From: Mycobacterium stomatepiae
GTDB taxonomy: Bacteria > Actinomycetota > Actinomycetes > Mycobacteriales > Mycobacteriaceae
Assembly: GCF_010731715.1 (NCBI RefSeq)
Contig: NZ_AP022587.1
Coordinates: forward strand, 5,456,001 to 5,520,000
Direction of reading: 5' to 3'
DNA: 64,000 bases
Part shown: in pieces, positions 11,131-25,569 of the stretch
Layout: every line of letters starts with the position of its first letter
Numbering within the stretch: position 1 is the first letter of the stretch
Notes under the pieces: generated by a model
Seen by the model: the letters and a program-made list of their open reading frames with translations, nothing else
Databases searched by the model: none
Told to the model about the DNA's origin: nothing
Translations under genes and position numbers: made by a program

Positions 11131-12993
11131 GTGACTGATACGGACCTGTTCACGGCTGACGAAAGCACCGACAGCAATCAGCTGTCGAACGCCGTGACCA
11201 CAGACACTCCGGACGTGAAAACCAACGTCTCGGCCGGCTCTCTATCCACCATGGTGCTGCCCGAGTTGCGTGCGCTGGCTAATCAGGCCGGCGTCAAGGG
11301 CACGTCGGGGATGCGCAAGAACGAACTCATTGCCGCGATCAAGGAAATCAGGGGACAGGCCAACGGCACATCCGCCGCGTCCGAAGACACCGGCAAGTCC
11401 GAACAGGACAAGAATCAACAGAAAACGGCCGACGAAGAACCGACTGCCCAAGGGGAACAGAAGGATTCGGCGACCGAAGGGGGCCAGCGCCGGGAACGAC
11501 GCGGCGCCTCTCGAGAAGCGGGATCGGCTGAGCGTGCCGCCGATGAGACGCCCGGCGAGGGCTCGCAGAACCGCAATGGCACGGCCACTCGGGAGGCCGA
11601 CAAGCGCGACGGCGGCCAAGGCCAAGGCCAAAAGGAATCCAAGACCGACGACCGCGGGTCAGACGACCACAACGCCGATCAGCAAGGCTCCGGCGGCCAG
11701 CAGAACCGCGGCGGCTCGAATCAGCAAGACGACGACGGCGATGGGCGCGGCGGCCGGCGCGGCCGCCGGTTCCGCGACCGTCGGCGTCGCGGTGAACGTT
11801 CCGGCGAAGGTGGTGGCGGTGGCGACACCGAACTGCGCGAGGACGACGTCGTCCAGCCGGTAGCCGGCATTCTTGACGTCCTCGATAATTACGCCTTCGT
11901 GCGCACCTCCGGTTACCTGGCCGGCTCGCACGACGTCTACGTGTCCATGAACGTGGTGCGCAAGAACGGCCTGCGCCGCGGTGACGCGGTGACCGGCGCG
12001 GTGCGGGTGCTCAAGGAGGGCGAGCAGCCCAACCAGCGGCAGAAGTTCAACCCGCTGGTACGCCTGGACAGTGTCAACGGTGGACCGGTCGAAGACGTCA
12101 AGAAGCGTCCCGACTTCCAAAAATTGACGCCGCTGTACCCCAACCAGCGGTTGCGTCTGGAGACCACTCCCGACCGGCTGACCACTCGGGTCATCGACCT
12201 CATCATGCCGATCGGTAAGGGGCAGCGTGCCCTGATCGTGTCGCCGCCCAAGGCCGGTAAGACCACGATCCTGCAGGACATCGCCAACGCGATCACCAAG
12301 AACAACCCGGAATGCCACCTGATGGTCGTGCTCGTCGACGAGCGCCCTGAAGAGGTCACCGACATGCAGCGTTCGGTGAAGGGCGAGGTCATCGCCTCGA
12401 CCTTCGACCGGCCGCCGTCAGACCACACGTCCGTCGCCGAGCTGGCCATCGAACGCGCCAAGCGGCTCGTCGAGCAGGGCAAAGACGTCGTGGTGTTGCT
12501 CGACTCGATCACCCGCCTGGGCCGCGCGTACAACAACGCGTCACCCGCGTCGGGCCGGATCCTGTCCGGTGGTGTCGACTCCACCGCGTTGTACCCGCCG
12601 AAGCGATTCCTCGGCGCGGCGCGCAACATCGAAGAAGGCGGATCGCTGACGATCATCGCCACGGCGATGGTCGAGACCGGATCCACCGGTGACACGGTCA
12701 TCTTCGAGGAGTTCAAGGGTACCGGTAACGCCGAGCTCAAGCTGGACCGCAAGATCTCGGAGCGCCGCGTCTTCCCGGCCGTGGATGTCAACCCGTCCGG
12801 TACCCGTAAGGACGAATTGCTGCTCTCGCCCGACGAGTTCGGCATCGTGCACAAGCTGCGCCGCGTGCTGTCGGGTCTGGACTCTCACCAGGCCATCGAC
12901 TTGCTGATGTCGCAGCTGCGCAAGACCAAGACCAACTACGAATTCCTGGTCCAGGTGTCCAAGACGACCCCGGGGAACATGGACAACGACTAG
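11131..12993 (+). CDS. rho: Transcription termination factor Rho
   Basis: Rho is a hexameric RNA-dependent ATPase that terminates transcripts. The 620-aa protein has a Rho N-terminal domain (about 30-75), then a long hydrophilic insert rich in Gly, Arg, Asp, Gln and Ser (about 80-235, with an RGGRRGRRFRDRRRR core), the cold-shock-type RNA-binding domain, and the ATPase core with Walker A SPPKAGKTT (371-379) and Walker B VVVLLDSITR. The long insert is normal for high-GC actinobacteria. GTG 11131 has AGGAAA seven bases upstream. Confidence 0.97.
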   Translation: MTDTDLFTADESTDSNQLSNAVTTDTPDVKTNVSAGSLSTMVLPELRALANQAGVKGTSGMRKNELIAAIKEIRGQANGTSAASEDTGKSEQDKNQQKTADEEPTAQGEQKDSATEGGQRRERRGASREAGSAERAADETPGEGSQNRNGTATREADKRDGGQGQGQKESKTDDRGSDDHNADQQGSGGQQNRGGSNQQDDDGDGRGGRRGRRFRDRRRRGERSGEGGGGGDTELREDDVVQPVAGILDVLDNYAFVRTSGYLAGSHDVYVSMNVVRKNGLRRGDAVTGAVRVLKEGEQPNQRQKFNPLVRLDSVNGGPVEDVKKRPDFQKLTPLYPNQRLRLETTPDRLTTRVIDLIMPIGKGQRALIVSPPKAGKTTILQDIANAITKNNPECHLMVVLVDERPEEVTDMQRSVKGEVIASTFDRPPSDHTSVAELAIERAKRLVEQGKDVVVLLDSITRLGRAYNNASPASGRILSGGVDSTALYPPKRFLGAARNIEEGGSLTIIATAMVETGSTGDTVIFEEFKGTGNAELKLDRKISERRVFPAVDVNPSGTRKDELLLSPDEFGIVHKLRRVLSGLDSHQAIDLLMSQLRKTKTNYEFLVQVSKTTPGNMDND

Positions 12994-13018
12994 CGTCGCA
13001 ACCTGTGGCGGTCTGCCC

Positions 13019-13038
13019 GGGGCCTAAAGACAGGCCCC
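13019..13038 (+). terminator. Hairpin after rho
   Basis: GGGGCCT (13019-13025) and AGGCCCC (13032-13038) form a perfect seven-base-pair stem with a six-base loop, 26 bases after the rho stop. There is no T run, which is usual for mycobacterial terminator-like hairpins. Confidence 0.45.
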
Positions 13039-13258
13039 ACCGCGACACTGCAACCACGCAGGCGACACGCCGATAGACGTCTGCGTAGTTACAGTCTCGG
13101 CGCAACGGCCGCACCGAATCCCAATCGGGAATGTGTGGGCGTATCTCGCTGTTTGGGCTGATGTAGGTTGACCTGGCATAATCGACGGTCGACTACCCCC
13201 AGGACCGGTTCCGGTCCCAGGGCTTCGCGCCGGGGCGATAACGATCGAAGAGGACATC

Positions 13259-13492
13259 ATGAAAGCTGACATTCATCCCGCCTACGCGGAGGCCACCGTG
13301 CTCTGCGGTTGCGGCAACACGTTCCAGACGCGCAGCACCAAGGACGGCGGGCACATCACCGTCGAGGTCTGCTCGCAGTGCCACCCGTTCTACACGGGCA
13401 AGCAGAAGATCCTGGACAGCGGTGGCCGGGTGGCACGCTTCGAGAAGCGCTATGGAAAGCGCAAGGCCGGAGCCGACTCGGCCGACAAATAG
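13259..13492 (+). CDS. rpmE: 50S ribosomal protein L31 (zinc-binding form)
   Basis: This 77-aa large-subunit protein keeps the zinc ligands C16, C18, C38 and C41 (LCGCGN and [10 protein letters not shown]). It is therefore the C+ paralogue used when zinc is available, not the cysteine-free stress copy. The C-terminus is basic ([11 protein letters not shown]). ATG 13259 lies downstream of a 265-base gap, so it likely has its own promoter between the rho hairpin and the gene. Confidence 0.97.
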   Translation: MKADIHPAYAEATVLCGCGNTFQTRSTKDGGHITVEVCSQCHPFYTGKQKILDSGGRVARFEKRYGKRKAGADSADK

Positions 13493-13499
13493 CTGCCTT

Positions 13500-13545
13500 A
13501 CCGACGCCCGAACTGTGCACCAAGCTGCGCAGGCCGGGCGTCGGT
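13500..13545 (+). terminator. Long perfect-stem hairpin between rpmE and prfA
   Basis: ACCGACGCCCG (13500-13510) and CGGGCGTCGGT (13535-13545) form an 11-base-pair perfect stem with a 24-base loop, starting eight bases after the rpmE stop. It may terminate or attenuate the transcript or protect the rpmE 3' end. No T run follows, so the exact role is open. Confidence 0.45.
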
Positions 13546-13582
13546 TCGCGTTTGCGGTAAACAACGGGGGAGGAGGTGTGTG

Positions 13583-14652
<1,070 letters not shown>

Positions 14653-14656
<4 letters not shown>

Positions 14657-15501
14657 CCGGACTGCGGCGCGCAATCGACTCTGCTGCGGCGTTGCTCGCC
14701 GAAGCCGGAATCGATTCTGCGCGTTGGGATGCCGAAGAACTGGCCGCTCACGTGGCGGGTGCTGAACGTGGGCGGCTGACGCTGATCGAGTCGATTGACG
14801 ACGAGTTCTTGATCCGCTATCACCACGTGGTCGCTGCCCGCTCGCGGCGAGTGCCGTTGCAACACCTCACCGGGACCGCGGCATTCGGGCCCGTCGTGCT
14901 GCACGTCGGCCCGGGCGTCTTCATCCCGCGCCCGGAGACCGAGGCCATGCTGGAGTGGGCCACCGCGCAGCGCCTTCCCCAGGCGCCGGTGATCGTCGAT
15001 CTGTGCACCGGATCCGGCGCCTTGGCGGTGGCGCTGTCTCGGCACTGGCCGGCGGCGCGGGTCACCGCTATCGACGACTCCGATGCGGCCCTGGACTATG
15101 CGCGCCGCAACGTGGCGGGCACCGCGGTGGAGCTGGTGCACGCCGACATCACCGCGGACGGCCTGCTTCCCGCCCTTGACGGGCGAGTCGACCTGGTCGT
15201 GGCCAACCCGCCGTACGTTCCGGATGGCGTCGAGCTGGATCCCGAAGTGGCCCAGCACGATCCATCACATGCGGTGTTCGGGGGCCCGGACGGGATGGTG
15301 GTGATCGACGCGGTGGTGGATCTCGCCGGACGCTGGCTGCGTCCCGGCGGCCTGTTCGCCGTCGAGCACGATGACACCACGTCGTCGCGGACTGTCGAGT
15401 TGATCGAGAGCACCGGACTGTTCGATGGCATCCGGGCACGCCACGATCTCACCGGCCGGCCGAGATTCGTTACTGCCAGTAGGGGCGGTGTCCGTGACTG
15501 A
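14653..15501 (+). CDS. prmC: Release factor glutamine methyltransferase PrmC (HemK)
   Basis: This enzyme N5-methylates the glutamine of the release factor GGQ motif using S-adenosylmethionine. The 282-aa protein has the SAM-binding motif [15 protein letters not shown] and the signature [10 protein letters not shown]. It overlaps prfA by four bases (ATGA) and the next gene by eight, so substrate and modifier are made from one transcript. It is close to the M. tuberculosis HemK that I recall. Confidence 0.96.
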
Positions 15502-16147
15502 AGTATTCAATTGTGCTGACCCCGAACGGCGTTCGGCCGGAATCGCCTCGGCGCTCGGCGCGCTCAAGGGCGGGCGACTGGTGGTGATGCCGACCGATAC
15601 GGTGTACGGCATCGGCGCCGACGCGTTCGACAACACCGCGGTGGCCGCCTTGCTGGCCGCGAAGGGCCGCGGGCGCGACATGCCGGTCGGGATGCTGGTC
15701 GGCTCCTGGCACACCATCGAGGGCCTGGTCTACACGATGCCGGACGGGGCCCGCGAACTGATCCGCGCATTCTGGCCCGGTGCGCTGAGTCTGGTTGTGG
15801 CGCAAGCACCGTCGCTGCAGTGGGATCTGGGCGATGCCCGCGGCACCGTGATGCTGCGGATGCCGCTGCACCCGGTCGCCATCGAACTGCTGCGCGAAGT
15901 CGGGCCGATGGCGGTATCGAGCGCCAACGTTTCCGGTCGCCCGCCCGCGGTGAACGCCGCCGAGGCGCGCGACCAACTCGGCGATCTCGTCGATGTCTAC
16001 CTCGACGCGGGGCCCTCCGAGCAGCAGGCCGCCTCGACGATCGTCGACCTGACCGGCGACACCCCGCGTTTGCTGCGCGCGGGACCGGTGAGTGCCGAGC
16101 GGATTGCAGAAGTGCTGGGCATGGACCCGGGACGGCTGATCGCCTAG
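15494..16147 (+). CDS. L-threonylcarbamoyladenylate synthase (Sua5/YwlC/YrdC type)
   Basis: The 217-aa protein has the YrdC fold, with the signature around VVMPTDTVYGIGADAF and SSANVSG. It makes threonylcarbamoyl-AMP from threonine, bicarbonate and ATP for the t6A modification at tRNA position 37. The frame is open further upstream inside prmC. GTG 15494 gives [14 protein letters not shown], which aligns with the start of the M. tuberculosis homologue that I recall (Rv1301). It overlaps prmC by eight bases and belongs to the prfA-prmC translation unit. Confidence 0.92.
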   Translation: MTEVFNCADPERRSAGIASALGALKGGRLVVMPTDTVYGIGADAFDNTAVAALLAAKGRGRDMPVGMLVGSWHTIEGLVYTMPDGARELIRAFWPGALSLVVAQAPSLQWDLGDARGTVMLRMPLHPVAIELLREVGPMAVSSANVSGRPPAVNAAEARDQLGDLVDVYLDAGPSEQQAASTIVDLTGDTPRLLRAGPVSAERIAEVLGMDPGRLIA

Positions 16148-16198
16148 CGGCGCTGACGAAGCGAGGCCGCGGGCCTCAGGAAGGTTGGGTACGGTCTG

Positions 16199-17416
16199 GT
16201 GGTGTCCAGCGACCCGGCCAGCAATCTCGTCAGCCTTGCCGCGGGTCTACACGCCCTGTCCGATCGCGGCGCCGGCGTCCCACTGCGTGAGCTGGCGTTG
16301 GTCGGCCTGACGGCAGCGATCATCACCTACTTCGTGACCGGACCGGTGCGGGTGCTGGCCACTCGCCTGGGAGCGGTCGCCTATCCGCGCGAACGCGATG
16401 TTCACGTCACGCCGACACCGCGCATGGGTGGGCTCGCGATGTTTGTCGGCGTTGCATCTGCCGTGTTCTTGGCATCCCAACTGCCCGCGCTCACCCGCGG
16501 TTTCGTCTATTCCACCGGTATGCCCGCGGTCATGGTGGCGGGCGCGGTGATCATGGGCATCGGCCTCATCGACGACCGCTGGGGCCTGGACGCCCTGACG
16601 AAATTCGCCGGCCAGATCACCGCGGCCAGCGTGCTGGTCACGATGGGCGTCGCCTGGAGCGTGCTGTATATCCCGTTCGGCGGCGTCGGCACCATCGTGC
16701 TGGACCAGGCGTCGTCGATCCTGCTGACACTGGCGCTGACGGTGTCGATCGTCAACGCGATGAACTTCGTCGACGGGCTCGACGGACTGGCGGCCGGGCT
16801 GGGGCTGATCACCGCGATGGCGATCTGCGTGTTCTCGGTCGGTCTGCTCCGCGACCACGGCGGCGACGTGCTGTTCTATCCGCCCGCCGTCATCTCGGTC
16901 GTGCTGGCCGGCGCCTGTCTTGGCTTCCTGCCGCACAACTTCCACAAGGCCAAGATCTTCATGGGCGACTCCGGTTCGATGCTGATCGGCCTGATGCTTG
17001 CTGCCGCATCCACCACCGCGGCCGGCCCGATCTCGCAAAATGCCTACGGCGCCCGCGACGTGTTTGCCCTGCTGTCGCCGTTCCTGCTGGTGGTCGCGGT
17101 CATGTTCGTGCCGATGCTCGACCTGCTGCTGGCCATCGTGCGCCGCACCCGTGCGGGCCGCAGCGCATTCAGCCCCGACAAGATGCATCTACATCACCGG
17201 TTGTTGCAGATCGGCCATTCTCATCGCCGGGTGGTACTCCTCATCTATCTATGGGTGGGCATTGTCGCGTTCGGCGCGGCGAGCACGATCTTCTTCAATC
17301 CCCGCGATACCGGCTACGTGATGTTGGGTGCCATTGTGGTCGCCGGCGTCGCGACGGCGATCCCGCTCTTGCGCCGCCGCGACGATTACCAAGACGAGGA
17401 CTACGACGGGCAGTAG
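16199..17416 (+). CDS. wecA: Decaprenyl-phosphate N-acetylglucosaminyl-1-phosphate transferase WecA
   Basis: This is a polytopic membrane enzyme of the MraY/WecA family (405 aa, about 11 hydrophobic segments). It moves GlcNAc-1-P from UDP-GlcNAc to decaprenyl phosphate, starting the arabinogalactan linkage unit of the mycobacterial wall. Visible family motifs are NAMNFVDGLDGLAAG, IFMGDSGSMLIG and the HLHHRLLQIGHSHR loop. GTG 16199 and GTG 16202 are both possible starts. It is called Rfe in older M. tuberculosis annotation. Confidence 0.95.
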   Translation: MVSSDPASNLVSLAAGLHALSDRGAGVPLRELALVGLTAAIITYFVTGPVRVLATRLGAVAYPRERDVHVTPTPRMGGLAMFVGVASAVFLASQLPALTRGFVYSTGMPAVMVAGAVIMGIGLIDDRWGLDALTKFAGQITAASVLVTMGVAWSVLYIPFGGVGTIVLDQASSILLTLALTVSIVNAMNFVDGLDGLAAGLGLITAMAICVFSVGLLRDHGGDVLFYPPAVISVVLAGACLGFLPHNFHKAKIFMGDSGSMLIGLMLAAASTTAAGPISQNAYGARDVFALLSPFLLVVAVMFVPMLDLLLAIVRRTRAGRSAFSPDKMHLHHRLLQIGHSHRRVVLLIYLWVGIVAFGAASTIFFNPRDTGYVMLGAIVVAGVATAIPLLRRRDDYQDEDYDGQ

Positions 17417-17424
17417 TAGTAGCG

Positions 17425-17453
17425 TTGACCTTATGGTACGGTGCTGGTAGAAC
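17425..17453 (+). promoter_or_regulatory. Promoter of the ATP synthase operon
   Basis: TTGACC (17425-17430) and TAGAAC (17448-17453) are spaced by exactly 17 bases, a good SigA-type promoter. It lies just after the wecA stop and about 190 bases before the first gene of the ATP synthase operon (17641). The remaining leader (17460-17640) holds no gene that I can support. Confidence 0.6.
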
Positions 17454-17640
17454 CCCAAAAAGAATCTTGAGGGTTGCCGGCCAGCCGGCTCCACGGACGC
17501 GAACCCGAAGGTGCCGGATCACGACCGACAGAGGGAGCTACCCCTTGAGTGAATCCTCTGTGACGTGCGATACGCTCGGCGGGCTACCGATCAGTCGGTC
17601 GGAAGTTTTCCGCTCCACCAATCCGGATTGAGGTGCTGAA

Positions 17641-18105
17641 GTGACGACACCAGCGCAGGACGCGCCGTTGGTGTTTCCCGCTGTTGCATTCAATCCTTCT
17701 CGGCTCCTGCTGGTCTGCGCCGCGATCACCGCGGTCGCGGTAGCTGCCGCCGGTTTCTCCGGTCACTTGATGGTCGGGGTGTTCTTCGGCGTCGGATTGC
17801 TCCTGGGCTTGCTGAACGCGCTTCTGGTGCGTCGCTCGGTTGCATCGATAACTGAAAAAGAACATCCGATGAAAAGCACGATGGCGCTGAACTCGGCGAC
17901 TCGGCTGGCGATCATCACCGTCATCGGCTTGATCATTGCTTACATTTTCCGGCCCGCCGGCTTGGGCGTGGTGTTCGGCTTGGCCCTGTTCCAGGTGGTG
18001 TTGGTGCTCTCGACCGCACTGCCGGTATGGAAGAAGCTGCGCGCCGGCGACTGGGCGGAGCCGGCGTCCGAAGGAACGGAAAGAGGAAACACCAGCGATG
18101 AGTGA
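17641..18105 (+). CDS. AtpI-like membrane protein at the head of the ATP synthase operon
   Basis: This 154-aa protein has four hydrophobic segments (about 19-36, 38-58, 80-101 and 105-123). It corresponds to the small protein preceding atpB in M. tuberculosis (Rv1303). Proteins in this position (AtpI, subunit I) help assemble the c-ring, and that role is inferred from position. GTG 17641 is preceded by GAGGTG. The stop overlaps the atpB ATG (GATGAGTGA), so the two are translationally coupled. Confidence 0.8.
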   Translation: MTTPAQDAPLVFPAVAFNPSRLLLVCAAITAVAVAAAGFSGHLMVGVFFGVGLLLGLLNALLVRRSVASITEKEHPMKSTMALNSATRLAIITVIGLIIAYIFRPAGLGVVFGLALFQVVLVLSTALPVWKKLRAGDWAEPASEGTERGNTSDE

Positions 18106-18856
18106 GACGAGGTTCCTGGCCGAAGGCGCAATCGAGGTCGGAGAGCACACCCACGCCACCTGGCTCGGGTTGACCGTCAACACCGACACGATTCTGTCGA
18201 CCGGAATCGCCGCGGTGATCGTGCTGGCACTGGCCTTCTACCTGCGCGCCAAGATCACCTCGACCGGCGTCCCCAGCGGCGTGCAGCTGTTCTGGGAGGC
18301 CATCACCGTCCAGATGCGCGATCAGATCGAGGCCGCGGTCGGGATGCGCATCGCGCCATTCGTGCTGCCCCTGGCGGTCACCATCTTCGTTTTCATCTTG
18401 ATCTCCAACTGGCTGTCGGTGCTGCCGCTGCAATACACCGACAAATCCGGGCGCACCACCGAGTTGCTCAGCTCGGCGGCGGCGGACATCAATTACGTTC
18501 TGGCGCTGGCACTTTTCGTCTTCGTCTGTTATCACGTCGCCGGTATCTGGCGCCGCGGTATCGTGGGGCACCCGCTGGCGGTGCTCAAAGGCCACGTGGC
18601 ATTCCTGGCGCCGATCAACCTGGTCGAGGAACTCGCCAAGCCGATCTCGTTGTCGCTGCGACTTTTCGGCAACATCTTCGCCGGCGGCATACTGGTCGCG
18701 CTGATCGCGCTCTTCCCGCCCTACATCATGTGGGCGCCGAACGCGATCTGGAAAGCGTTCGACCTGTTCGTCGGTGCGATCCAGGCATTCATCTTCTCGA
18801 TCCTGACCATCCTGTACTTCAGCCAAGCCATGGAGATCGAAGATCACCATGACTGA
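18098..18856 (+). CDS. atpB: ATP synthase Fo subunit a
   Basis: This 252-aa integral membrane subunit forms the proton half-channels against the c-ring. The essential arginine lies in the conserved helix [19 protein letters not shown] (near residue 186). The long frame begins earlier in the preceding gene. ATG 18098 gives [20 protein letters not shown], which fits the family start. It overlaps the AtpI-like gene by eight bases and precedes atpE by 78 bases. Confidence 0.96.
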   Translation: MSETRFLAEGAIEVGEHTHATWLGLTVNTDTILSTGIAAVIVLALAFYLRAKITSTGVPSGVQLFWEAITVQMRDQIEAAVGMRIAPFVLPLAVTIFVFILISNWLSVLPLQYTDKSGRTTELLSSAAADINYVLALALFVFVCYHVAGIWRRGIVGHPLAVLKGHVAFLAPINLVEELAKPISLSLRLFGNIFAGGILVALIALFPPYIMWAPNAIWKAFDLFVGAIQAFIFSILTILYFSQAMEIEDHHD

Positions 18857-18877
18857 GATCATCCTGAATCGGCCTGA

Positions 18878-19186
<309 letters not shown>

Positions 19187-19195
19187 TTCGCAGCG

Positions 19196-19705
19196 ATGGG
19201 TGACGCGAGCCGCAGCGTTCTGGCGTCCAGCCAGTTAGCAGCCGAGGGGGGCAATAACTTCCTCGTCCCCAACGGCACTTTCTTTTTCGTGCTGGCGATT
19301 TTCTTGATCGTGCTGGCCGTCATCGGCACGTTCGTCGTGCCACCGGTCATGAAGGTGTTGCGCGAACGCGACGCGATGGTCGCCAAAACGGCCACCGACA
19401 ACAAGAAGGCGAACGAGCAGTTCGACGCCGCGCAGGCCGATTACGAAAAGGCGATGACGGAAGCCCGAGTCAAGGCGTCGTCCTTCCGGGACAACGCCCG
19501 GGCGGAAGGTCGTAAGGTCGTCGAGGACGCGCGCGCCCGAGCCGAGCAGCAAGTCGCATCGACGGTGCAGACGGCAGCCGAGCAACTGAAGCGGGAAAGG
19601 GACGCAGTGGAATTGGATCTGCGTGCCAACGTGGCCGCTATGTCGGCCACCTTGGCTAGTCGCATCCTCGGTGTCGAAGTCACAACCACTGCCGCGACAA
19701 GGTAA
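19196..19705 (+). CDS. atpF: ATP synthase Fo subunit b
   Basis: This 169-aa protein has one N-terminal membrane helix (about 25-48, [20 protein letters not shown]) and a long charged coiled coil that forms one strand of the peripheral stalk. ATG 19196 lies nine bases after atpE. In mycobacteria it pairs with the b-like half of the following fusion protein. Confidence 0.96.
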   Translation: MGDASRSVLASSQLAAEGGNNFLVPNGTFFFVLAIFLIVLAVIGTFVVPPVMKVLRERDAMVAKTATDNKKANEQFDAAQADYEKAMTEARVKASSFRDNARAEGRKVVEDARARAEQQVASTVQTAAEQLKRERDAVELDLRANVAAMSATLASRILGVEVTTTAATR

Positions 19706-19711
19706 CTATCA

Positions 19712-21052
19712 ATGTCGACGTTTATTGGGCAGCTGATCGGATTCGCCGCCATCGTGTTCCTGGTGGTGCGTTATGTCGTGCCGCCAGTGCGCAATTTGAT
19801 GGCCGCCCGTCAGAACACGGTCCGCCAGCAGCTGGACGATGCGGCGAAGGCCGCCGACCGGTTGACGGAATCGACTGCGGCGCACAGCAAGGCGGTGCAA
19901 GCCGCCGAGTCGGAAGCCGAGCAGGTCGTAGAAGAGGCCAAGGTCGACGCGGAGCGCATCACCGAGCAGTTGAGGGCTCAGGCCGAAGTCGAGTCGGCGC
20001 GCATCACCGGACAAGGCGCTCGCCAGGTCGAGCTGCTGCGCACGCAGCTGGCCCGTCAGCTTCGCCTGGAGCTGGGCCACGAATCCGTGCGTCAGGCAAG
20101 GGAATTGGTGCGCAACTACGTCGCCGATGCCGACCAGCAGGCGACCACCGTCGACCGGTTCCTCGACGAGCTCGACGAGATGGCGCCGGCATCGGCCGAC
20201 GTCCAGTACCCACTGCTGTCCAAGCTGCGCTCGTCGAGCCGTGAGGCGCTGGCCAACCTGTCGGATCGGTTCACCGCCATCGCCAAAGACCTCGATAACG
20301 CGGGACTCACCACGGTGTCGGGCGAGCTGGTGTCGGTGGGGCAGTTGCTGGGCCGCGAAGCCGTCGTCACCCGCTACCTCACCGTGCCCGCCGAGGACGC
20401 GTCTCCTCGCGTTCGGCTTATCGAGCGACTGGTGTCCGGCAAGGTCGGCGACGCCACCCTCGAGGTGCTGCGATCGGCCGTTTCGGAGCGGTGGTCGGCC
20501 AACGCCGACCTGGTCGCCGCGATCGAGCATGTGTCGCGGCAGGCATTGCTGGAGGTCGCCGAGCGCGACGGCAAGGTCGACGAGGTCGAAGACCAGCTGT
20601 TCCGTTTTTCTCGCGTCCTGGACGTCCAGCCGCGACTTGCCATTCTGTTAGGCGACTACGTCGTTCCGGCTGAGCAGCGAGTGGCGTTGTTACGCAAGGT
20701 GCTTGACGGTGCGAGTGGTCAGGTCAACCCGATCGTGGTGTCGCTGTTGACCCAGACGATCGAGCTGTTGAGCGGTCAGTCGGCAGAGGAAGCCATCCAG
20801 TTCCTGGCAGAAGTCGCGGTGGCGCGCCGCGGTGAAGTCATCGCTTCAGTGAGTGCGGCGGCCGATCTCAGCGACGCCCAACGCACGCGTCTCGCCGAGG
20901 TGCTCAGTCGCATCTACGGTCATCCGGTCACGGTGCACCTGCAAGTCGATGCCGAACTACTCGGTGGGCTGCTGATCGCCGTGGCCGACGAGGTGATCGA
21001 CGGGACGCTCTCGTCTCGCCTCGCCGCGGCCGAAGCTCAAGTGCCCGACTGA
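19712..21052 (+). CDS. atpH: ATP synthase b-delta fusion subunit
   Basis: At 446 aa this is far longer than a normal delta subunit. Residues 1-25 form a membrane helix ([20 protein letters not shown]), about 30-165 a b-type coiled coil, and about 170-446 a delta domain (ending [21 protein letters not shown]). The fusion of b' and delta is the known mycobacterial arrangement and links stalk and F1 head in one chain. It starts six bases after atpF. Confidence 0.96.
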   Translation: MSTFIGQLIGFAAIVFLVVRYVVPPVRNLMAARQNTVRQQLDDAAKAADRLTESTAAHSKAVQAAESEAEQVVEEAKVDAERITEQLRAQAEVESARITGQGARQVELLRTQLARQLRLELGHESVRQARELVRNYVADADQQATTVDRFLDELDEMAPASADVQYPLLSKLRSSSREALANLSDRFTAIAKDLDNAGLTTVSGELVSVGQLLGREAVVTRYLTVPAEDASPRVRLIERLVSGKVGDATLEVLRSAVSERWSANADLVAAIEHVSRQALLEVAERDGKVDEVEDQLFRFSRVLDVQPRLAILLGDYVVPAEQRVALLRKVLDGASGQVNPIVVSLLTQTIELLSGQSAEEAIQFLAEVAVARRGEVIASVSAAADLSDAQRTRLAEVLSRIYGHPVTVHLQVDAELLGGLLIAVADEVIDGTLSSRLAAAEAQVPD

Positions 21053-21104
21053 ACCCCAACTAGACCCCCGCGAACGACAGAATCAAGTAGGAAGACGAAA
21101 AGCC

Positions 21105-22760
21105 ATGGCCGAGTTGACAATCTCCGCTGATGACATCCAGAGCGCGATCGAGGAGTACGTAGGCTCCTTTACTTCCGACACCTCTCGCGAAGAGGTCGGC
21201 ACCGTCGTCGATGCCGGAGACGGCATCGCGCACGTCGACGGCTTGCCCTCGGTCATGACCCAAGAGCTGCTTGAGTTTTCGGGCGGTGTCCTCGGGGTCG
21301 CCCTGAACCTCGACGAGCACAGCGTCGGCGCGGTGATCCTGGGTGACTTCGAGAAGATCGAGGAAGGCCAGCAGGTCAAGCGCACCGGCGAGGTCCTTTC
21401 GGTGCCGGTCGGCGACGCGTTCCTGGGCCGCGTGGTCAACCCGCTGGGTGAGCCGATCGACGGACAGGGCGACATCGAAACCGACACTCGGCGCGCGCTC
21501 GAGATCCAGGCGCCCTCGGTGGTGCAGCGGCAAAGCGTCAGCGAGCCGCTGCAGACGGGTATCAAGGCCATCGACGCGATGACGCCGATCGGGCGCGGCC
21601 AGCGCCAGCTGATCATCGGCGACCGCAAGACCGGCAAGACGGCCGTCTGCGTCGACACGATCCTCAACCAGCGGCAGAACTGGGAGACCGGCGACGAGAA
21701 GAAGCAGGTGCGCTGCGTCTACGTGGCCATCGGGCAGAAGGGCACCACGATCGCTTCGGTCCGGCGCGCGCTGGACGAGGGCGGCGCGATGGACTACACC
21801 ACTATCGTCGCGGCACCGGCCTCCGACTCCGCCGGGTTCAAATGGCTTGCGCCCTATACCGGTTCGGCGATTGCCCAGCACTGGATGTACGACGGCAAGC
21901 ACGTGCTGATCGTCTTCGACGACCTGTCCAAGCAGGCCGAGGCCTATCGCGCGATCTCCCTGCTGCTGCGCCGCCCGCCCGGTCGCGAGGCCTACCCGGG
22001 TGACGTGTTCTACCTGCACTCTCGGCTGCTGGAGCGCTGCGCGAAGCTGTCCGACGAGCTCGGTGGTGGTTCGATGACGGGCCTGCCGATCATCGAGACC
22101 AAGGCCAATGACATCTCGGCCTACATCCCCACCAACGTCATCTCGATCACCGACGGGCAGTGCTTCCTGGAGTCCGACCTGTTCAATCAGGGTGTGCGCC
22201 CGGCCATCAACGTCGGTGTCTCGGTGTCCCGCGTCGGTGCTGCCGCTCAGATCAAGGCCATGAAGGAAGTGGCCGGCTCGCTGCGGCTGGACCTTTCGCA
22301 GTACCGCGAGCTGGAAGCGTTCGCTGCCTTCGCCTCCGACCTGGACGCCACCTCGAAGGCGCAGCTGGATCGCGGCGCTCGGCTGGTTGAGCTGCTCAAG
22401 CAGCCGCAGTACCAGCCCCTGCCCGTTGAGGAGCAGGTGATTTCGATCTTCCTGGGTACCGGCGGTCACCTGGACTCGGTGCGCGTGGAGGACGTCGGTC
22501 GTTTCGAAGCCGAGCTACTGGATCACTTCCGGGCTTCGGAGGAGAAGCTGCTGGCCGGAATCCGGGACAGCGGAAAGCTTTCCGAGGAGGCCGAGAAGCA
22601 GCTTGAAGACGTGATCAACAAGTTCAAGAAGGGCTTCGCCGCCACCGGTGGCGGGTCGGTGGTTCCGGGCGAGCACGCCGAGCCCCTCGACGAAGAGGAC
22701 CTGGAAAAGGAGTCGGTCAAGGTCAACAAGCCGGCGCCGGAAGACAAGAAGAAGAAGTAG
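21105..22760 (+). CDS. atpA: ATP synthase F1 subunit alpha
   Basis: This 551-aa nucleotide-binding subunit has the P-loop GDRKTGKT and the family motif [13 protein letters not shown]. The C-terminus carries the extra charged tail typical of mycobacteria (about residues 515-551, ending PAPEDKKKK), reported in other mycobacteria to suppress ATP hydrolysis. A 52-base spacer separates it from atpH. Confidence 0.98.
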   Translation: MAELTISADDIQSAIEEYVGSFTSDTSREEVGTVVDAGDGIAHVDGLPSVMTQELLEFSGGVLGVALNLDEHSVGAVILGDFEKIEEGQQVKRTGEVLSVPVGDAFLGRVVNPLGEPIDGQGDIETDTRRALEIQAPSVVQRQSVSEPLQTGIKAIDAMTPIGRGQRQLIIGDRKTGKTAVCVDTILNQRQNWETGDEKKQVRCVYVAIGQKGTTIASVRRALDEGGAMDYTTIVAAPASDSAGFKWLAPYTGSAIAQHWMYDGKHVLIVFDDLSKQAEAYRAISLLLRRPPGREAYPGDVFYLHSRLLERCAKLSDELGGGSMTGLPIIETKANDISAYIPTNVISITDGQCFLESDLFNQGVRPAINVGVSVSRVGAAAQIKAMKEVAGSLRLDLSQYRELEAFAAFASDLDATSKAQLDRGARLVELLKQPQYQPLPVEEQVISIFLGTGGHLDSVRVEDVGRFEAELLDHFRASEEKLLAGIRDSGKLSEEAEKQLEDVINKFKKGFAATGGGSVVPGEHAEPLDEEDLEKESVKVNKPAPEDKKKK

Positions 22761-22766
22761 TACTCA

Positions 22767-25156
<2,390 letters not shown>

Positions 25157-25186
25157 GGACTCCGACGAGTCGAAAGGTGTTGTGGC

Positions 25187-25552
25187 ATGGCTGAATTGAA
25201 CGTTGAGATCGTCGCCGTAGACCGAAAGATCTGGTCGGGTGAGGCAACGTTCTTGTTCACCCGCACCACCGTCGGCGAGATCGGCATCCTGCCCCGCCAC
25301 ATCCCTTTGGTGGCCCAGCTGGTCGATGACGCGATGGTGCGTGTCGAGCGCGAAGGCCAGGACGACCTGCGGGTGGCGGTGGACGGTGGGTTCTTGTCGG
25401 TGACCGAGGAGAGCGTCACCATCCTGGCCGAGTCCGCCGAGTTCGAGTCGGAGATCGACGAGGCTGCGGCCAAACAGGATTCGGAGTCGGACGACCCTCG
25501 CACTGCCGCCAGGGGCCGCGCCAGACTGCGTGCCGTTGGCGCGATCGACTAG
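25187..25552 (+). CDS. atpC: ATP synthase F1 subunit epsilon
   Basis: The 121-aa protein has the N-terminal beta-sandwich ([36 protein letters not shown]) and a short C-terminal helical part ([19 protein letters not shown]). It couples the rotor to F1. ATG 25187 lies 30 bases after atpD and 17 bases before the DUF2550 gene. Confidence 0.96.
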   Translation: MAELNVEIVAVDRKIWSGEATFLFTRTTVGEIGILPRHIPLVAQLVDDAMVRVEREGQDDLRVAVDGGFLSVTEESVTILAESAEFESEIDEAAAKQDSESDDPRTAARGRARLRAVGAID

Positions 25553-25569
25553 CCGTCTCGGATAAGGCG

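Noticed and set aside
21060..22469. 469-codon frame antisense to atpA
   Set aside because: Shadow of the conserved alpha subunit; no domain recognised.
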